Positions 9,086 through 17,898 of a DNA stretch of 64,000 nt are shown here, one piece after another; the first letter of the stretch is position 1, and every line of letters begins with the position of its first letter. The translations under genes were made by a program, and so were the position numbers. Below the pieces are notes generated by a model. That model ran no database searches, was not told the DNA's origin, and was given only the letters and a program-made list of their open reading frames with translations. This DNA is from Mycobacterium sp. Its GTDB lineage: Bacteria; Actinomycetota; Actinomycetes; Mycobacteriales; Mycobacteriaceae. The DNA lies in assembly GCA_031292665.1 (NCBI GenBank), contig JARLGR010000127.1, forward strand, positions 28,139 through 92,138, given 5' to 3'.

Positions 9086-9255
9086 GCCGCGTCTCCTTCC
9101 ATGGTGTTCTCGCGGAAAGCACCGGCAAGCCCGGGGAAGACGTGATCGTTGCCGGACTGTGTCGATCTACACGAACTCAGTTACTGCCTACCTCATTCCC
9201 CAACGCTCCTGCTTGGCGGTGCCGGCGGACGGTGGACGGCGCTTGAGGCGGCGCC

Positions 9256-9378
9256 CTACGCAGCCCGGCGCCTACGCCCGCTGATCAGGTAGAGCGCAGC
9301 ACGCAGCTCCAGTAGGGGGTCGTCGGATGGCTCGATTCCCGCCAGCCGTGGGATGGGATCGAAGATGATGTGCTTCTG
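9256..9378 (-). pseudogene. C-terminal remnant, catalase-family-like tail
   Basis: On the minus strand a 41-codon open stretch reads KHIIFDPIPRLAGIEPSDDP then LLELRAALYLISGRRRRAA and stops. Upstream it is closed by a TAG at about 9380, with no start codon or ribosome site. The arrangement 'F-D-P ... G-I-E-x-S-D-D-P-x-L-x-x-R-x-x-x-Y-x-x-S-x-x-R-R' is like the extreme C-terminus of SrpA-type catalase-related peroxidases. I read it as the tail of a deleted gene. The rest of the 9086-9624 interval shows no other gene; a further short in-frame stretch past the stop (EWLSRSAAPG) may belong to the same remnant. The family assignment is tentative. Confidence 0.4.
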
Positions 9379-9624
9379 CTCCTATCCGGGCGCCGCGCTG
9401 CGGCTGAGCCACTCTAAGCCGCCCGATCGCGACGATCAGAGCGGTCGGCCTGGCGGGTCCGCGGTACATTGCAACCAGCTAGATTGAAAAACCAAGTCCC
9501 AGTGAGGGCGTGCGAGATCTGGCCAGTCAAACCGCATCGGCGCAGCCGGATTCAAACCCTTCCACTTCGCTTCCGGCTTGGTCACGCTTGCTAGATCCAC
9601 ACAGTCCAGTGCGGAGGGACGCAG

Positions 9625-10411
9625 ATGACGACTACCCAGACCACCGCGTATGTGGTCGTGCCGGCCAGCCCGGTGTTGGGGGCCGAAATCGTCGGCGTCG
9701 ATCTGGCCAACGGTATCGACGACGCGACCGCCGAGGCGCTACGGGAGGACTTCTGGCGGTACAAGGTCCTGGTGTTCCGTAATCAGCAGCTGTCTCCCGA
9801 TGCGCACGTGGAAGCGGTGCGGATCTTCGACAGCCGTTTGACCACCCGCTGTGGCTGCACCGTGACCAGAACAATCGGCTGGTGTACGTCTTCGACCTGG
9901 ACAAGGCGGGCGCCGCGTCGAGCTGGCACGTGGGCGGCACATGGCGCAACCCACCGTTCAACATCGAGTCGCCGTCTTATCAAGTGGTGCCCGAAATCGG
10001 CGGACGCACACTGTGGGCCGACCTCCAGGCGGCCTATGACGGGCTTTCCGAGCCCTTCAAACAGCTATTGGAGTCGGTGAGCGCCGAGTACAGCGCCTAC
10101 CCGGGTGACGGCACCTACGACCGACCCCCGGTGACCGAGACAATCGAGCACCCTTTGGTGCGCACGAACCGCCACACCGGTCGCAAGGGTTGTTCTTGAG
10201 TTCATCGGCGATCCGCCTCACGGGTATCGAACCAGCCGAGGGACAAGCGCTCCTGCCGTTCCTCCTCGCGCACGCATCATCACCCAATTACACCATCGGA
10301 TTTGGTTGGAAAACCGGCGATTTCGTCATCTGGGACAATCAGGCCACGTGGCATTTCGCCGTGAACGATTACCGGGGTCCGCGCGCCTACCGCAAGGTGA
10401 TCGGCGGCTGA
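9625..10411 (+). pseudogene. TauD/TfdA-family Fe(II)/2-oxoglutarate dioxygenase, broken
   Basis: An intact TauD-type enzyme would be about 290 residues. Here the message is split over three frames. From ATG 9625 (GGAGGG upstream) it reads VVPASPVLGAEIVGVDLANG and LREDFWRYKVLVFRNQQLSP, typical TauD N-termini. Around 9835 part of the gene is missing and the frame moves to LVYVFDLDKAGAASSWHVGG and SPSYQVVPEIGGRTLWADLQ, ending at a TGA near 10199. A second shift near 10188 moves to the C-terminal half, with YTIGFGWKTGDFVIWDNQAT then WHFAVNDYRGPRAYRKVIGG, which includes the distal iron His and the 2-oxoglutarate Arg. The iron motif H-x-D reads W-H-V-G, so one metal ligand is also lost. The family includes taurine and sulfonate/alkylsulfate dioxygenases, which would suit the sulfur genes elsewhere in the window. 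Confidence 0.85.
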
Positions 10412-10904
10412 TACCCAAACGTAGTTTTGGACACTGCAGCGGACCGGTTGACGGCCGGATTCGGCGAGCAGGTCGGCGGGGTTTTGTCGGCTGCGCTAAC
10501 GCGCGGGGGCCCGCGACGAGAAACATGAGCGTCAACATCGCGGAAAGCTTTTGCCGCAGAACTTATGTCAAACAAGCCGAGACGCGGTCGTGTTCAGTGC
10601 GTCTGATGTTGCGGTGCGCCGGTCCCGCTCTCTCAGCTCTTCCCGGACAGACCCAACGAAAACCATCCATCCCTTCAGAGACGCGCGTTGGCGGCAACGA
10701 TCGCTGGTCTGCCATGCGGGAGCGGTGCACCACGACGCTCTCGACAAAGGCCGACAAGACGACCCCGATACCTTTGTTTGTTCGCGCCGTCACGCGACGG
10801 ACATACACTGTTTGTCTGCTGGTCACCAGGGGGCGGGCTGGGTCTGCAAGCCTTACCGCACGCACCGGGACGGCGGAGTCGCCCCGACGGGAGAAGGGGT
10901 CGTC
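10412..10904. other. Intergenic stretch, no gene seen
   Basis: About 490 bases separate the broken dioxygenase from the PLP decarboxylase. An open frame runs through much of it into the decarboxylase, but its translation is low-complexity and Arg/Ser-rich, unlike the following protein. I see no start with a ribosome site before 10905 and no recognisable RNA or repeat. The decarboxylase promoter presumably lies in the last 150 bases. Confidence 0.5.
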
Positions 10905-13856
10905 ATGACAGAGCACCTGCGTGCCTACAACAGTCTGTGGCAGGTCCGCGGCGACTCGTGGTGCCGGTTGGAGGAGGCGGCTGATCGGCTAACGCGTCCG
11001 TCCAGCACGGGAGCGTTGAAAGAGAAATGGGCCAGCGCCTGCCAGGAACTGCTGGCTCGCCTGAGCACTCTGGAGCCCTACTGGGCCTATCCCGGCTCGC
11101 CCCAGTTCGCACGATTGCAAAGACTTTTCGCTGCGGGCAGCCATGACAAGTTCGCGCATACGGTCGGGCAGATCAATCGCGCGCTGACCACGGAGTCGTA
11201 CCGCTCGGGAGACGTGGAAAACGCCGGGGCCGACGACCTGGACATGTTCCCGTCCGACCCGCGCCAACTCCTCGAACACCAGCCGGCGACCCAGCGCGAC
11301 CGCCCCTACTTCGAGGTGCTCGTCGTCGAGAAGATGACCGAAGACCAGGAACGGGTGCTGCGCAGCGAGGTCCGCAAGTGGCGACGTCCCGACGACGAGT
11401 TCGTCTACGAACTCGTGGTGGTGTCCAGCGGAGATGAGGCCCTCATCGCGGCCCGGCTCAACGTCAACCTGCAGGCGGTGGTGATCAGGCGGCGATTCTC
11501 GCACCAATCAACCCGGGACCTGTCGGCTCTGTCGGAGTTCGTCGACACCGCGGTGTCGGACGAGTTGGCCGACCACCAGACGCCTGAAGAGCGCGCGCAG
11601 ATCCTCGCGGTTTCCCTGGGGAAGCTGCGACCCGAGCTGGACCTGTACCTGATGACCGAAATTGACGTGGAGGACATCGCCGGGCGATTGGGCCAGTACT
11701 TCCGCAGGGTGTTTCATGCCCGGGAGGGCATGCTGGAGCTTCACCTGTCGATCCTGCAGGGCGTGGCTGCGCGCTACCGCACGCCATTCTTCAGCGCGCT
11801 CAAGCAGTACAGTCACCGGCCCACGGGTGTCTTTCACGCCCTGCCGATTTCGCAGGGCAAGTCGATCGTCAACTCGCACTGGATCAAGGACATGGTCGGC
11901 TTCTACGGCCTGGACGTGTTCATGGCCGAAACCTCTGCGACGTGCGGGGGTCTTGATTCACTGCTGGAGCCGACGGGGCCCCTGCGCGAAGCGCAACAGC
12001 TCGCCGGGCAAACCTACGGCTCGCGCCACACGTACTTCGTCACTAACGGGACGTCGACGGCCAACAAGATCGTCACCCAGGCATTGGTGGCGCCGGGCGA
12101 CATCGTGCTGCTGGACCGCAACTGCCACCAGTCGCATCACTACGGGATGATGCTCGCCGGCGCGAATGTCGTTTACCTGGAGGCGTATCCACTCAACGAG
12201 TACTCGATGTACGGTGCGGTGCCGTTACGTGAGATCAAATCGAAACTACTGGCACTCAAACGCGCCGGCAAGCTCCATCGCGTCAAGATGATGTCGCTGA
12301 CCAACTGCACCTTCGACGGGATCGTGTATGACGTCGAACGCGTCATGGAGGAGTGCCTCGCCATCAAGCCGGACCTGGTATTCCTCTGGGACGAGGCATG
12401 GTTCGCGTTCGCGCGTTTTCACCCGGTTTATCGGACGCGCACCGCGATGGCGTCAGCCCAGGCGCTGCGCGAGCGGCTGCAGGACCCCGACTACAGGCGC
12501 CGCTACGAGGAGCATCTGGCCACTGAATGCGATGTCGCCGCCGCCAAACTCAGCGATGACGAGCTTCTGGACCGTCGCCTCATCCCCGACCCGGCCAGAG
12601 CCCGGGTGCGCGTGTATGCCACCCAGTCGACGCACAAGACGCTGACCGCGCTGCGGCAGGGATCGATGATCCACGTCTTCGATCAGGACTTCGACCAGAA
12701 GGTCGCGGAGCCGTTCCACGAGGCCTACATGGCACACACCTCGACCTCGCCCAATTATCAGATCCTCGCGTCCTTGGACCTGGGACGGCGGCAGGTGGCG
12801 CTGGAGGGTGTCGAACTGGTGCAACGACAGATCGAGAACGCGATGCAGTTGCGCGACGCGATCGACAATCATCCGCTGCTCAGAAAGTACATGAGATGCC
12901 TTCGCACGTCGGACTTGATCCCCGACCACTTCCGGCCGTCGGCCATCGCCCAGCCTCTCCGCTCAGGACTGCGCAACATGATGGCCGCCTGGGATCAGGA
13001 CGAGTTCGTCCTCGATCCGTCAAGAATCACCTTGTTCATCGGCCATACCGGTTATGACGGGGACACGTTCAAACGCCAACAGTTGATGGACCGTTACGGA
13101 ATCCAGATCAACAAGACGTCGCGCAACAGCGTGCTGTTCATGACGAATATCGGCACCACGCGCAGCTCTGTCGCTTTCCTGGTGGAAGTTCTTGTCAACA
13201 TTGCGCGCGAGCTCGACCAAGAGATCTCCGAAATGAGCCTTGGCGAGCGCGAGCACTTCGAGCGGGCTGTTTATCGGCTCACCGCAATGCTTCTGCCACT
13301 GCCCGATTTCAGTGGCTTCCACCCCGCATTCATGGATCACAGCGGAAGCGAGCCCACGCCCGAAGGGGACGTCCGCCGCGGGTTCTATCTGTCCTACGAC
13401 GACACGAACTGTGAATACCTCACCGGCGATCAAATCGACGAAAGGTTGGACGCCGGCGTCGACGTCGTGTCGGCGACCTTCGTAACGCCCTACCCTCCCG
13501 GCTTTCCCGTCCTCGTGCCGGGCCAAGTGTTCAGCCGCGAGATCCTGCAGTTCATGCGTGATCTCGACACGCCCGAAATCCATGGTTACCTGCCCAATTT
13601 CGGCTACCGCGTCTATACCGAGAAAGCCATCGAATCGGCCAGTGCAACTGCCGGGCTCATGCCCAACGGCCACCGCTCCCCGGCGCCGCCGCCCGCGCCG
13701 GCGCGGGAGAAATCGTCCGAGAAGAAGCCGGCGCGGCGCAGCGGGAGCAACGGCGACCGGAAGCCTCCCGAGGTCGGGCACGAAGAGTTGATTGGCCAGC
13801 AGCTGCCCGGTGACGCGCCACAGATTGGTACGGAGTCCGCCGCTCCGCTGAAGTAG
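10905..13856 (+). CDS. Large PLP-dependent Orn/Lys/Arg decarboxylase-type protein (Rv2531c-like)
   Basis: This 983-residue fold-type I PLP enzyme is expected to decarboxylate a basic amino acid (ornithine, lysine or arginine) to a polyamine precursor in the cytosol. The first 300 residues form an N-terminal wing region. The catalytic domain follows: HTYFVTNGTSTANKIVTQAL (phosphate loop), DRNCHQSHHYGMM, VFLWDEAWFAF with Asp496 as the pyridine-nitrogen partner, and ATQSTHKTLTALRQGSMIH with Lys578 as the Schiff-base lysine. The C-terminal region has TGYDGDTFKRQQLMDRYGIQ and PYPPGFPVLVPGQ, both typical of this class. From about residue 918 the chain ends in a Pro/Ala/Lys/Arg-rich, probably disordered tail. 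Size and organisation match M. tuberculosis Rv2531c. ATG 10905 follows GGGAGAAGGGG. Substrate specificity cannot be read from the sequence. Confidence 0.9.
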   Translation: MTEHLRAYNSLWQVRGDSWCRLEEAADRLTRPSSTGALKEKWASACQELLARLSTLEPYWAYPGSPQFARLQRLFAAGSHDKFAHTVGQINRALTTESYRSGDVENAGADDLDMFPSDPRQLLEHQPATQRDRPYFEVLVVEKMTEDQERVLRSEVRKWRRPDDEFVYELVVVSSGDEALIAARLNVNLQAVVIRRRFSHQSTRDLSALSEFVDTAVSDELADHQTPEERAQILAVSLGKLRPELDLYLMTEIDVEDIAGRLGQYFRRVFHAREGMLELHLSILQGVAARYRTPFFSALKQYSHRPTGVFHALPISQGKSIVNSHWIKDMVGFYGLDVFMAETSATCGGLDSLLEPTGPLREAQQLAGQTYGSRHTYFVTNGTSTANKIVTQALVAPGDIVLLDRNCHQSHHYGMMLAGANVVYLEAYPLNEYSMYGAVPLREIKSKLLALKRAGKLHRVKMMSLTNCTFDGIVYDVERVMEECLAIKPDLVFLWDEAWFAFARFHPVYRTRTAMASAQALRERLQDPDYRRRYEEHLATECDVAAAKLSDDELLDRRLIPDPARARVRVYATQSTHKTLTALRQGSMIHVFDQDFDQKVAEPFHEAYMAHTSTSPNYQILASLDLGRRQVALEGVELVQRQIENAMQLRDAIDNHPLLRKYMRCLRTSDLIPDHFRPSAIAQPLRSGLRNMMAAWDQDEFVLDPSRITLFIGHTGYDGDTFKRQQLMDRYGIQINKTSRNSVLFMTNIGTTRSSVAFLVEVLVNIARELDQEISEMSLGEREHFERAVYRLTAMLLPLPDFSGFHPAFMDHSGSEPTPEGDVRRGFYLSYDDTNCEYLTGDQIDERLDAGVDVVSATFVTPYPPGFPVLVPGQVFSREILQFMRDLDTPEIHGYLPNFGYRVYTEKAIESASATAGLMPNGHRSPAPPPAPAREKSSEKKPARRSGSNGDRKPPEVGHEELIGQQLPGDAPQIGTESAAPLK

Positions 13857-13871
13857 CGCAGCGGCGTCACC

Positions 13872-14447
13872 TCACCGGCCCTTCAGGCCGCCGATGCCCA
13901 GCGACCCGTCGGTGCGTTTCGGCGGCGCGGCGTTCTCGATGTCCTCGACGTAGCGGGCGGGATCGCGGTCGACGATCGGCAATCCCTCGGTGGTGGGATG
14001 CTCGGCCATGAACTCGCCGTATTGGCGCCCCAGCGCTTCACGAAGGCCGTTCGGGGCGTGGCGACGGAAGTCCGACAGCCCTTCCCGTTCTTCTTCACCC
14101 ATGTGGTCGTCGTTGGCCAGCCGGGCGCTGCCCACCGCCTCCCACCACTGGGCGGTGCCAACCGGCGCCTCGTTGGCGGCGCGTACGGCGTCGCGAATGT
14201 CATTGTGATCACTGATCGCATCGAGCGTTTCGCCCTCGGGATCGTCGGCGCCCCGTTTGAGCAGTTGTGGGTAGAAGATCTTCTCTTCGATGTAGGCGTG
14301 TACGTCGAGCTTGTCGGCGAGCGGGTGCCACACCCGCGCGAGGGCGGCACGGTTGACCGGTGTCTGCGCCTGCAGTTCGTCGAGCCTGGCGAACTGTTTG
14401 CGGAACCACTCGTGGTCCGCGAGGATCAAACTGGTGATGTCAGCCAC
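13872..14447 (-). CDS. Hemerythrin HHE-domain protein
   Basis: This 191-residue four-helix protein carries the di-iron hemerythrin ligands: HEWFRKQF in helix 1, HAYIEEKIFYPQL (H-x-x-x-E) in helix 2, SDHNDIRDAV in helix 3 and LANDDHMGEEEREGL (H-x-x-x-E) in helix 4. Such proteins bind oxygen, nitric oxide or peroxide, and in mycobacteria have been tied to oxidative and nitrosative stress. The C-terminal 60 residues (RDPARYVEDIENAAPPKRTD) form a tail outside the domain. I prefer the GTG start at 14447 because GGGAG lies just upstream and the protein then begins MADITSLILADHEW; the longer frame to 14516 adds a Gly-rich leader without a ribosome site. It is convergent with the decarboxylase, 15 bases apart. 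Confidence 0.85.
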   Translation of the reverse strand: MADITSLILADHEWFRKQFARLDELQAQTPVNRAALARVWHPLADKLDVHAYIEEKIFYPQLLKRGADDPEGETLDAISDHNDIRDAVRAANEAPVGTAQWWEAVGSARLANDDHMGEEEREGLSDFRRHAPNGLREALGRQYGEFMAEHPTTEGLPIVDRDPARYVEDIENAAPPKRTDGSLGIGGLKGR

Positions 14448-14904
14448 TCCGACTCCCGCATCCCACGACCGCTGCCCGTTGCGGCCATCGTGTCCCACGC
14501 CGGCAGAACCCGTCAACCCGCTGCTCGCGGACAGCGCCGCGAGCGTGTCGATCCGGACCCCGATTCATTGGGCCTGGTGACTATCTCGTCCCAGCCGCGC
14601 CGCTCGACTGACCGCAGCTGCGGACGCCAGCACCGCCATCGCCGGGAGGATTATCGTCGTGTCGGTCGAAGATCCCTGACCGATAAAAGGCCGGCCCGCC
14701 CGAAGAGGTATTCCCACTTGCCGCGTCTTCGCGCAGCCGAACACGAAGGTGGTCCGGATCGGGAGGGCCTGACCAGACACTCAGCAAAATAGCCGTGTCA
14801 CCTCGGCAACTGCCGGAGCTCCCCGAGTCGGACCGGGGCCGATGTTTAAGGACCAGAGGTTTTTGTCTAAACGTAGCGACCCCTCTAATGCAGAAAGGCA
14901 AACA
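14448..14904. other. Intergenic stretch before the HdeA-like lipoprotein
   Basis: No convincing gene is visible. The last 70 bases presumably contain the lipoprotein promoter; they include GTTTA and TAAAC as short inverted elements about 19 bases apart (from 14862). A minus-strand frame between 14565 and 14780 ends in a short hydrophobic segment (ILPAMAVLASAAAVSRAA), but has no ribosome site and no family resemblance. Confidence 0.45.
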
Positions 14905-15183
14905 ATGAAGCAAACGTCACTGGCCATGATTGCGGCGGCAGCGCTGCTGTTCAGCGCGTGTTCGGCCTCTCAGGTCATCAACACCGGCGGTGACACGAAG
15001 TGCAAGGACTTCACGACGCAGGACGAGAAGAAGCAGAACGATGAGGTCAGCAAAATGCTCAAGGACAAGAGCGGCGCCGACCCGACCAACATCGAGATCT
15101 CGGCGACGCGGCTGTCCGCGACGACCTACTGCCAGACGGTGGGCAAGCCCGACAGCAAGATCTCAGAGGCGCCGCACGGCTGA
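14905..15183 (+). CDS. Small secreted lipoprotein resembling the acid-stress chaperone HdeA
   Basis: The 92-residue precursor starts MKQTSLAMIAAAALLFSACS, a lipoprotein signal peptide with lipobox LFSAC, so the mature protein is probably anchored to the outer face of the plasma membrane. The mature part has two Cys residues (TKCKDF and TTYCQT) about 48 residues apart flanking a helical Lys/Asp-rich centre (DEKKQNDEVSKMLKDKSGAD). This matches the HdeA/HdeB pattern: a small helical acid-activated chaperone held by one disulfide. AAAGG precedes the ATG by about 8 bases. Actinobacterial proteins of this type are annotated by similarity only, and the acid-stress role is inferred. Confidence 0.75.
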   Translation: MKQTSLAMIAAAALLFSACSASQVINTGGDTKCKDFTTQDEKKQNDEVSKMLKDKSGADPTNIEISATRLSATTYCQTVGKPDSKISEAPHG

Positions 15184-15275
15184 CGGCCACCGCCACCCAA
15201 TGCACGGCGCGGATTCGACTCACGAGCAGGGCAAACCTAGCGGACCCTTGCCGTAACTCTTAGGCTCCGCTGGTG

Positions 15276-16088
15276 ATGTCGACGAACCCGGCGCCGGCAC
15301 ACGTGTCCCTTCGTCGTATCGACCGAACCTTCGGGGCACACACCGTGCTGCACGAGGTCGACCTGCAAATCAAACCAGGCGAGGTCGTCGCGCTCCTCGG
15401 ATCCTCGGGAAGCGGCAAATCTACCCTCCTGCGGCTCGTGGCCGGACTCGACAGTCCTACCGGCGGATCGATCGAGATCGACGGCGAGGCCGTGCGCGGG
15501 ATCGACCTACGCTGCGCCATCGTGTTCCAGGAACCTCGCCTGCTGCCGTGGCGATCCCTGGCAGCCAACGTCGCATATGGGCTGCCGCCTGGCACCGCCC
15601 GCGCGGACGGTGCTGCGGCTGTCCGGCATTGGCTCGAGGTCGTCGGACTGCGCGAATTCGCCAATCACTACCCCCGACAAGTGTCCGGCGGTATGGCGCA
15701 ACGGGCAGGCCTCGCGCGCGCGCTCGTTCGGGACCCGCGCGTCCTGCTACTCGACGAACCGCTGGCGGCCCTCGACGCGCTGACCCGGCTGCGGATGCAG
15801 GATCTGCTTGCCGCCGTGCAGCAAGAGGCAGGCGCCACCACCATCTTGGTGACGCATGACGTGGACGAAGCAGTGATTCTCGCCGACCGGGTGCTGATCC
15901 TGCGCGCCGATGCAACCGGCGCCGCCAGCGTCGCTGCGAGTTTTGAAGTGGCAATTCCCAAGCCACGCGACCGCGGGGACCCACGTGTCAGTGCGCTGCG
16001 CAATCAGTTGTTGCGCGAACTCGGGGTGCCGCAACGCAGCGGCGTCACCCTGCGGGCTGCCATCGAGGAGAAAGTGGAATCGCGATGA
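15276..16088 (+). CDS. ABC transporter ATP-binding protein, SsuB/TauB-type
   Basis: This 270-residue ABC ATPase has the Walker A motif LLGSSGSGKSTLLRLVAGLD, a Q-loop in AIVFQEPRLLPWRSL, the signature SGGMAQRAGLARALV, Walker B LLLDEPLAALDALTRLRMQ and H-loop ILVTHDVDEAVILADRV. The 'F-Q-E-P-R-L-L-P-W' Q-loop and the D-A-L-T-R signature place it with the nitrate/sulfonate/taurine (SsuB/TauB/NrtD) importers. It is the first gene of a three-gene operon; the binding protein's ATG overlaps its stop (ATGA). A GTG one codon upstream (15273) is an alternative start. The operon probably imports an organosulfonate or related small anion, in line with the flavin monooxygenases at 24.6-33.2 kb. Confidence 0.92.
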   Translation: MSTNPAPAHVSLRRIDRTFGAHTVLHEVDLQIKPGEVVALLGSSGSGKSTLLRLVAGLDSPTGGSIEIDGEAVRGIDLRCAIVFQEPRLLPWRSLAANVAYGLPPGTARADGAAAVRHWLEVVGLREFANHYPRQVSGGMAQRAGLARALVRDPRVLLLDEPLAALDALTRLRMQDLLAAVQQEAGATTILVTHDVDEAVILADRVLILRADATGAASVAASFEVAIPKPRDRGDPRVSALRNQLLRELGVPQRSGVTLRAAIEEKVESR

Positions 16089-17050
16089 AACGCCCTCAGC
16101 TGACTGCCTTTTGGGTGCTCATCGCAATCACGGTCACGTCTGCCTGCGGCTCGGGCGGCGGCAGGACGGCTGCGAAGGACATCCGGTTGGATTACGCTTA
16201 CTACAACCCGCTCAGCCTGGTGGTGCGCGACCAGCGCCTACTGGAAAGCCGGGGATACACCGTCACCTGGGTTCTCTCCGCCGGAAGCAACAAGGCCAAC
16301 GAGGGTCTGCGGTCCCAGGGGCTGGACTTCGGCTCTACCGCCGGTTCAGCGGCGCTGGTCGCGCGGGCCAACGGCACACCGATCAAGATCATCGACGTGT
16401 ACAGCAAGCCGGAATGGACGGCTCTGGTTGTCGGGAAGAATTCGGCCATCAACTCGGTGGCCGACCTGAAAGGCAAGAAGATCGCGGTCACCAAGGGAAC
16501 CGATCCCTACTACTTTCTGTTGCAATCGCTTGCGACAGCAGGCCTTTCGACCGCCGACGTCGAAATCATCAATCTGCAGCACGCCGACGGCAAAACCGCC
16601 CTGGAGCGCGGTGACGTCGATGCTTGGTCCGGATTGGACCCCTTCATGGCGCAGACCGTCCAGCAGCAAGGCTCGCGACTGCTGTACCGCAATCCGGATT
16701 TCAACTCCTATGGCGTGCTTAACGTCCGCGATGACTTCAGCAGCGCCCATCCGGATACCGTCCAGTCGGTGGTCGACAGCTACGAGGAGGCCCGAAAATG
16801 GGCGGAGGCGCACCCGGACGAGTTGGCGGCATTGCTCGCCTCGCAGGCAAAGGTGACACCGAGCGTGGCCCAAGAGGAACTGCAGCGAACGACGCTGGAC
16901 ATCGACCCGGCGCCGGGCCAACCTCAGCTTGCCGTCCTGACCAAGATCTTGCCGATCGCGGTGGCGGACTCCGACATCAAATCCGACGACGCCGGTCGCG
17001 GCGCGCTGAGCGCCATACTCGAGCCGAAGTACGCCCAACACACTCAGTGA
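16085..17050 (+). CDS. ABC transporter substrate-binding lipoprotein, SsuA/TauA-type
   Basis: This 321-residue precursor has a lipoprotein signal (FWVLIAITVTSACGSGGG), so it is tethered outside the membrane to capture the ligand. The mature domain shows the NMT1/SsuA fold: IRLDYAYYNPLSLVVRDQRL, SAGSNKANEGLRSQGLDFGS, VVGKNSAINSVADLKGKKIA, VTKGTDPYYFLLQSLATAGL, and the hinge region ALERGDVDAWSGLDPFMAQT. These match the aliphatic-sulfonate and taurine binding proteins, including the 'D-A-W-x-x-x-D-P' ligand region. It overlaps the ATPase gene upstream (ATGA) and the permease downstream (GTGA), so all three should be made in balance. The actual ligand is not determinable. Confidence 0.9.
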   Translation: MKRPQLTAFWVLIAITVTSACGSGGGRTAAKDIRLDYAYYNPLSLVVRDQRLLESRGYTVTWVLSAGSNKANEGLRSQGLDFGSTAGSAALVARANGTPIKIIDVYSKPEWTALVVGKNSAINSVADLKGKKIAVTKGTDPYYFLLQSLATAGLSTADVEIINLQHADGKTALERGDVDAWSGLDPFMAQTVQQQGSRLLYRNPDFNSYGVLNVRDDFSSAHPDTVQSVVDSYEEARKWAEAHPDELAALLASQAKVTPSVAQEELQRTTLDIDPAPGQPQLAVLTKILPIAVADSDIKSDDAGRGALSAILEPKYAQHTQ

Positions 17051-17841
17051 CCGGGCGCGCCGCCGCGCTGGCGAAACTGCCGCACGCCTCGGCCAAACTG
17101 CCGCACGCCCCAGTCGCACTGGCCGTCCCGGTACTGCTCCTGGTGACCTGGCAGTTCGTCACCGCGACCGGAGTGTTTTCCGCCAGCCAGTTGCCGCCTC
17201 CGCGCGATGTGGCGGCCGCGCTCGCCGAGCTGCTGAGGCATGGCCAACTGCGGCCCAACCTGCAGGCGAGCCTTGTGCGGGTGCTGTTCGGCTACTCAGC
17301 CGGCGCGACTGCCGCGCTTGCGCTTGGTTCGCTCGTCGGGCTGTCGGCTGTCGCGCGCAGGCTGCTGGCGCCGACGGTCGCGGCATTGCGTACGGTGCCC
17401 TCGTTAGCGTGGGTGCCCCTGTTGCTCTTGTGGTTCGGCATCGACGAGACGCCGAAGGTGTTACTTGTCGCCATCGGCGCTTTCTTTCCCGTCTACACAA
17501 CGACGGCATCGGCGTTGTCGCACGTCGACGCACACCTCGTGGAGGTGGGACGGGCCTACGGTCGACGTGGTGCCTCGTTGCTGGCGACCGTGATGCTCCC
17601 CGCCGCGGCCCCAGAACTGGTGAACGGGCTCAGACTGGGCCTGGCGAACGCGTGGCTGTTTCTGGTCGCAGCGGAGCTGATTGCCTCCTCGAAGGGGTTG
17701 GGATTCCTGCTGATTGACAGCCAGAACACCGGCCGTACCGATGTGATGCTGCTCGCGATCGTGCTGCTCGCCGGTTTGGGCAAACTCACCGACGCGGCAC
17801 TCGCCGCCATCGAGCAGCGGATGGTGCGCCGGCGCTGCTAG
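17047..17841 (+). CDS. ABC transporter permease, SsuC/TauC-type
   Basis: This 264-residue inner-membrane permease has about six hydrophobic segments (for example ALAVPVLLLVTWQFVTATGV and VLLVAIGAFFPVYTTTASAL). The EAA cytoplasmic loop that contacts the ATPase reads VEVGRAYGRRGASLLATVML PAAAPELVNGLRLGL, of the SsuC/TauC kind. The start is GTG 17047, overlapping the stop of the binding-protein gene; no better start exists. Just after the start the N-terminus contains a perfect short duplication, AKLPHAS-AKLPHAP, placing two copies of a positively charged segment before the first membrane helix. It converges on ctaD. Confidence 0.9.
   Translation: MTGRAAALAKLPHASAKLPHAPVALAVPVLLLVTWQFVTATGVFSASQLPPPRDVAAALAELLRHGQLRPNLQASLVRVLFGYSAGATAALALGSLVGLSAVARRLLAPTVAALRTVPSLAWVPLLLLWFGIDETPKVLLVAIGAFFPVYTTTASALSHVDAHLVEVGRAYGRRGASLLATVMLPAAAPELVNGLRLGLANAWLFLVAAELIASSKGLGFLLIDSQNTGRTDVMLLAIVLLAGLGKLTDAALAAIEQRMVRRRC
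17071..17112 (+). repeat. Two 21-bp tandem units inside the permease N-terminus
   Basis: Bases 17071-17091 and 17092-17112 are adjacent in-frame units sharing the 15-base core AAACTGCCGCACGCC. They encode AKLPHAS followed by AKLPHAP. The length of seven codons keeps the frame, so the duplication is tolerated. It may vary in copy number between strains. Confidence 0.8.
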
Positions 17842-17898
17842 TTCAACCGAGGCCGAGCCATCGGCGCTGACCCGTCGCAGGTCGCTACGACTGCCGGA

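Noticed and set aside
10551..10904. An in-frame N-terminal extension of the PLP decarboxylase by 118 codons
   Set aside because: The translation is Arg/Ser-rich without family similarity, and ATG 10905 has a good ribosome site.
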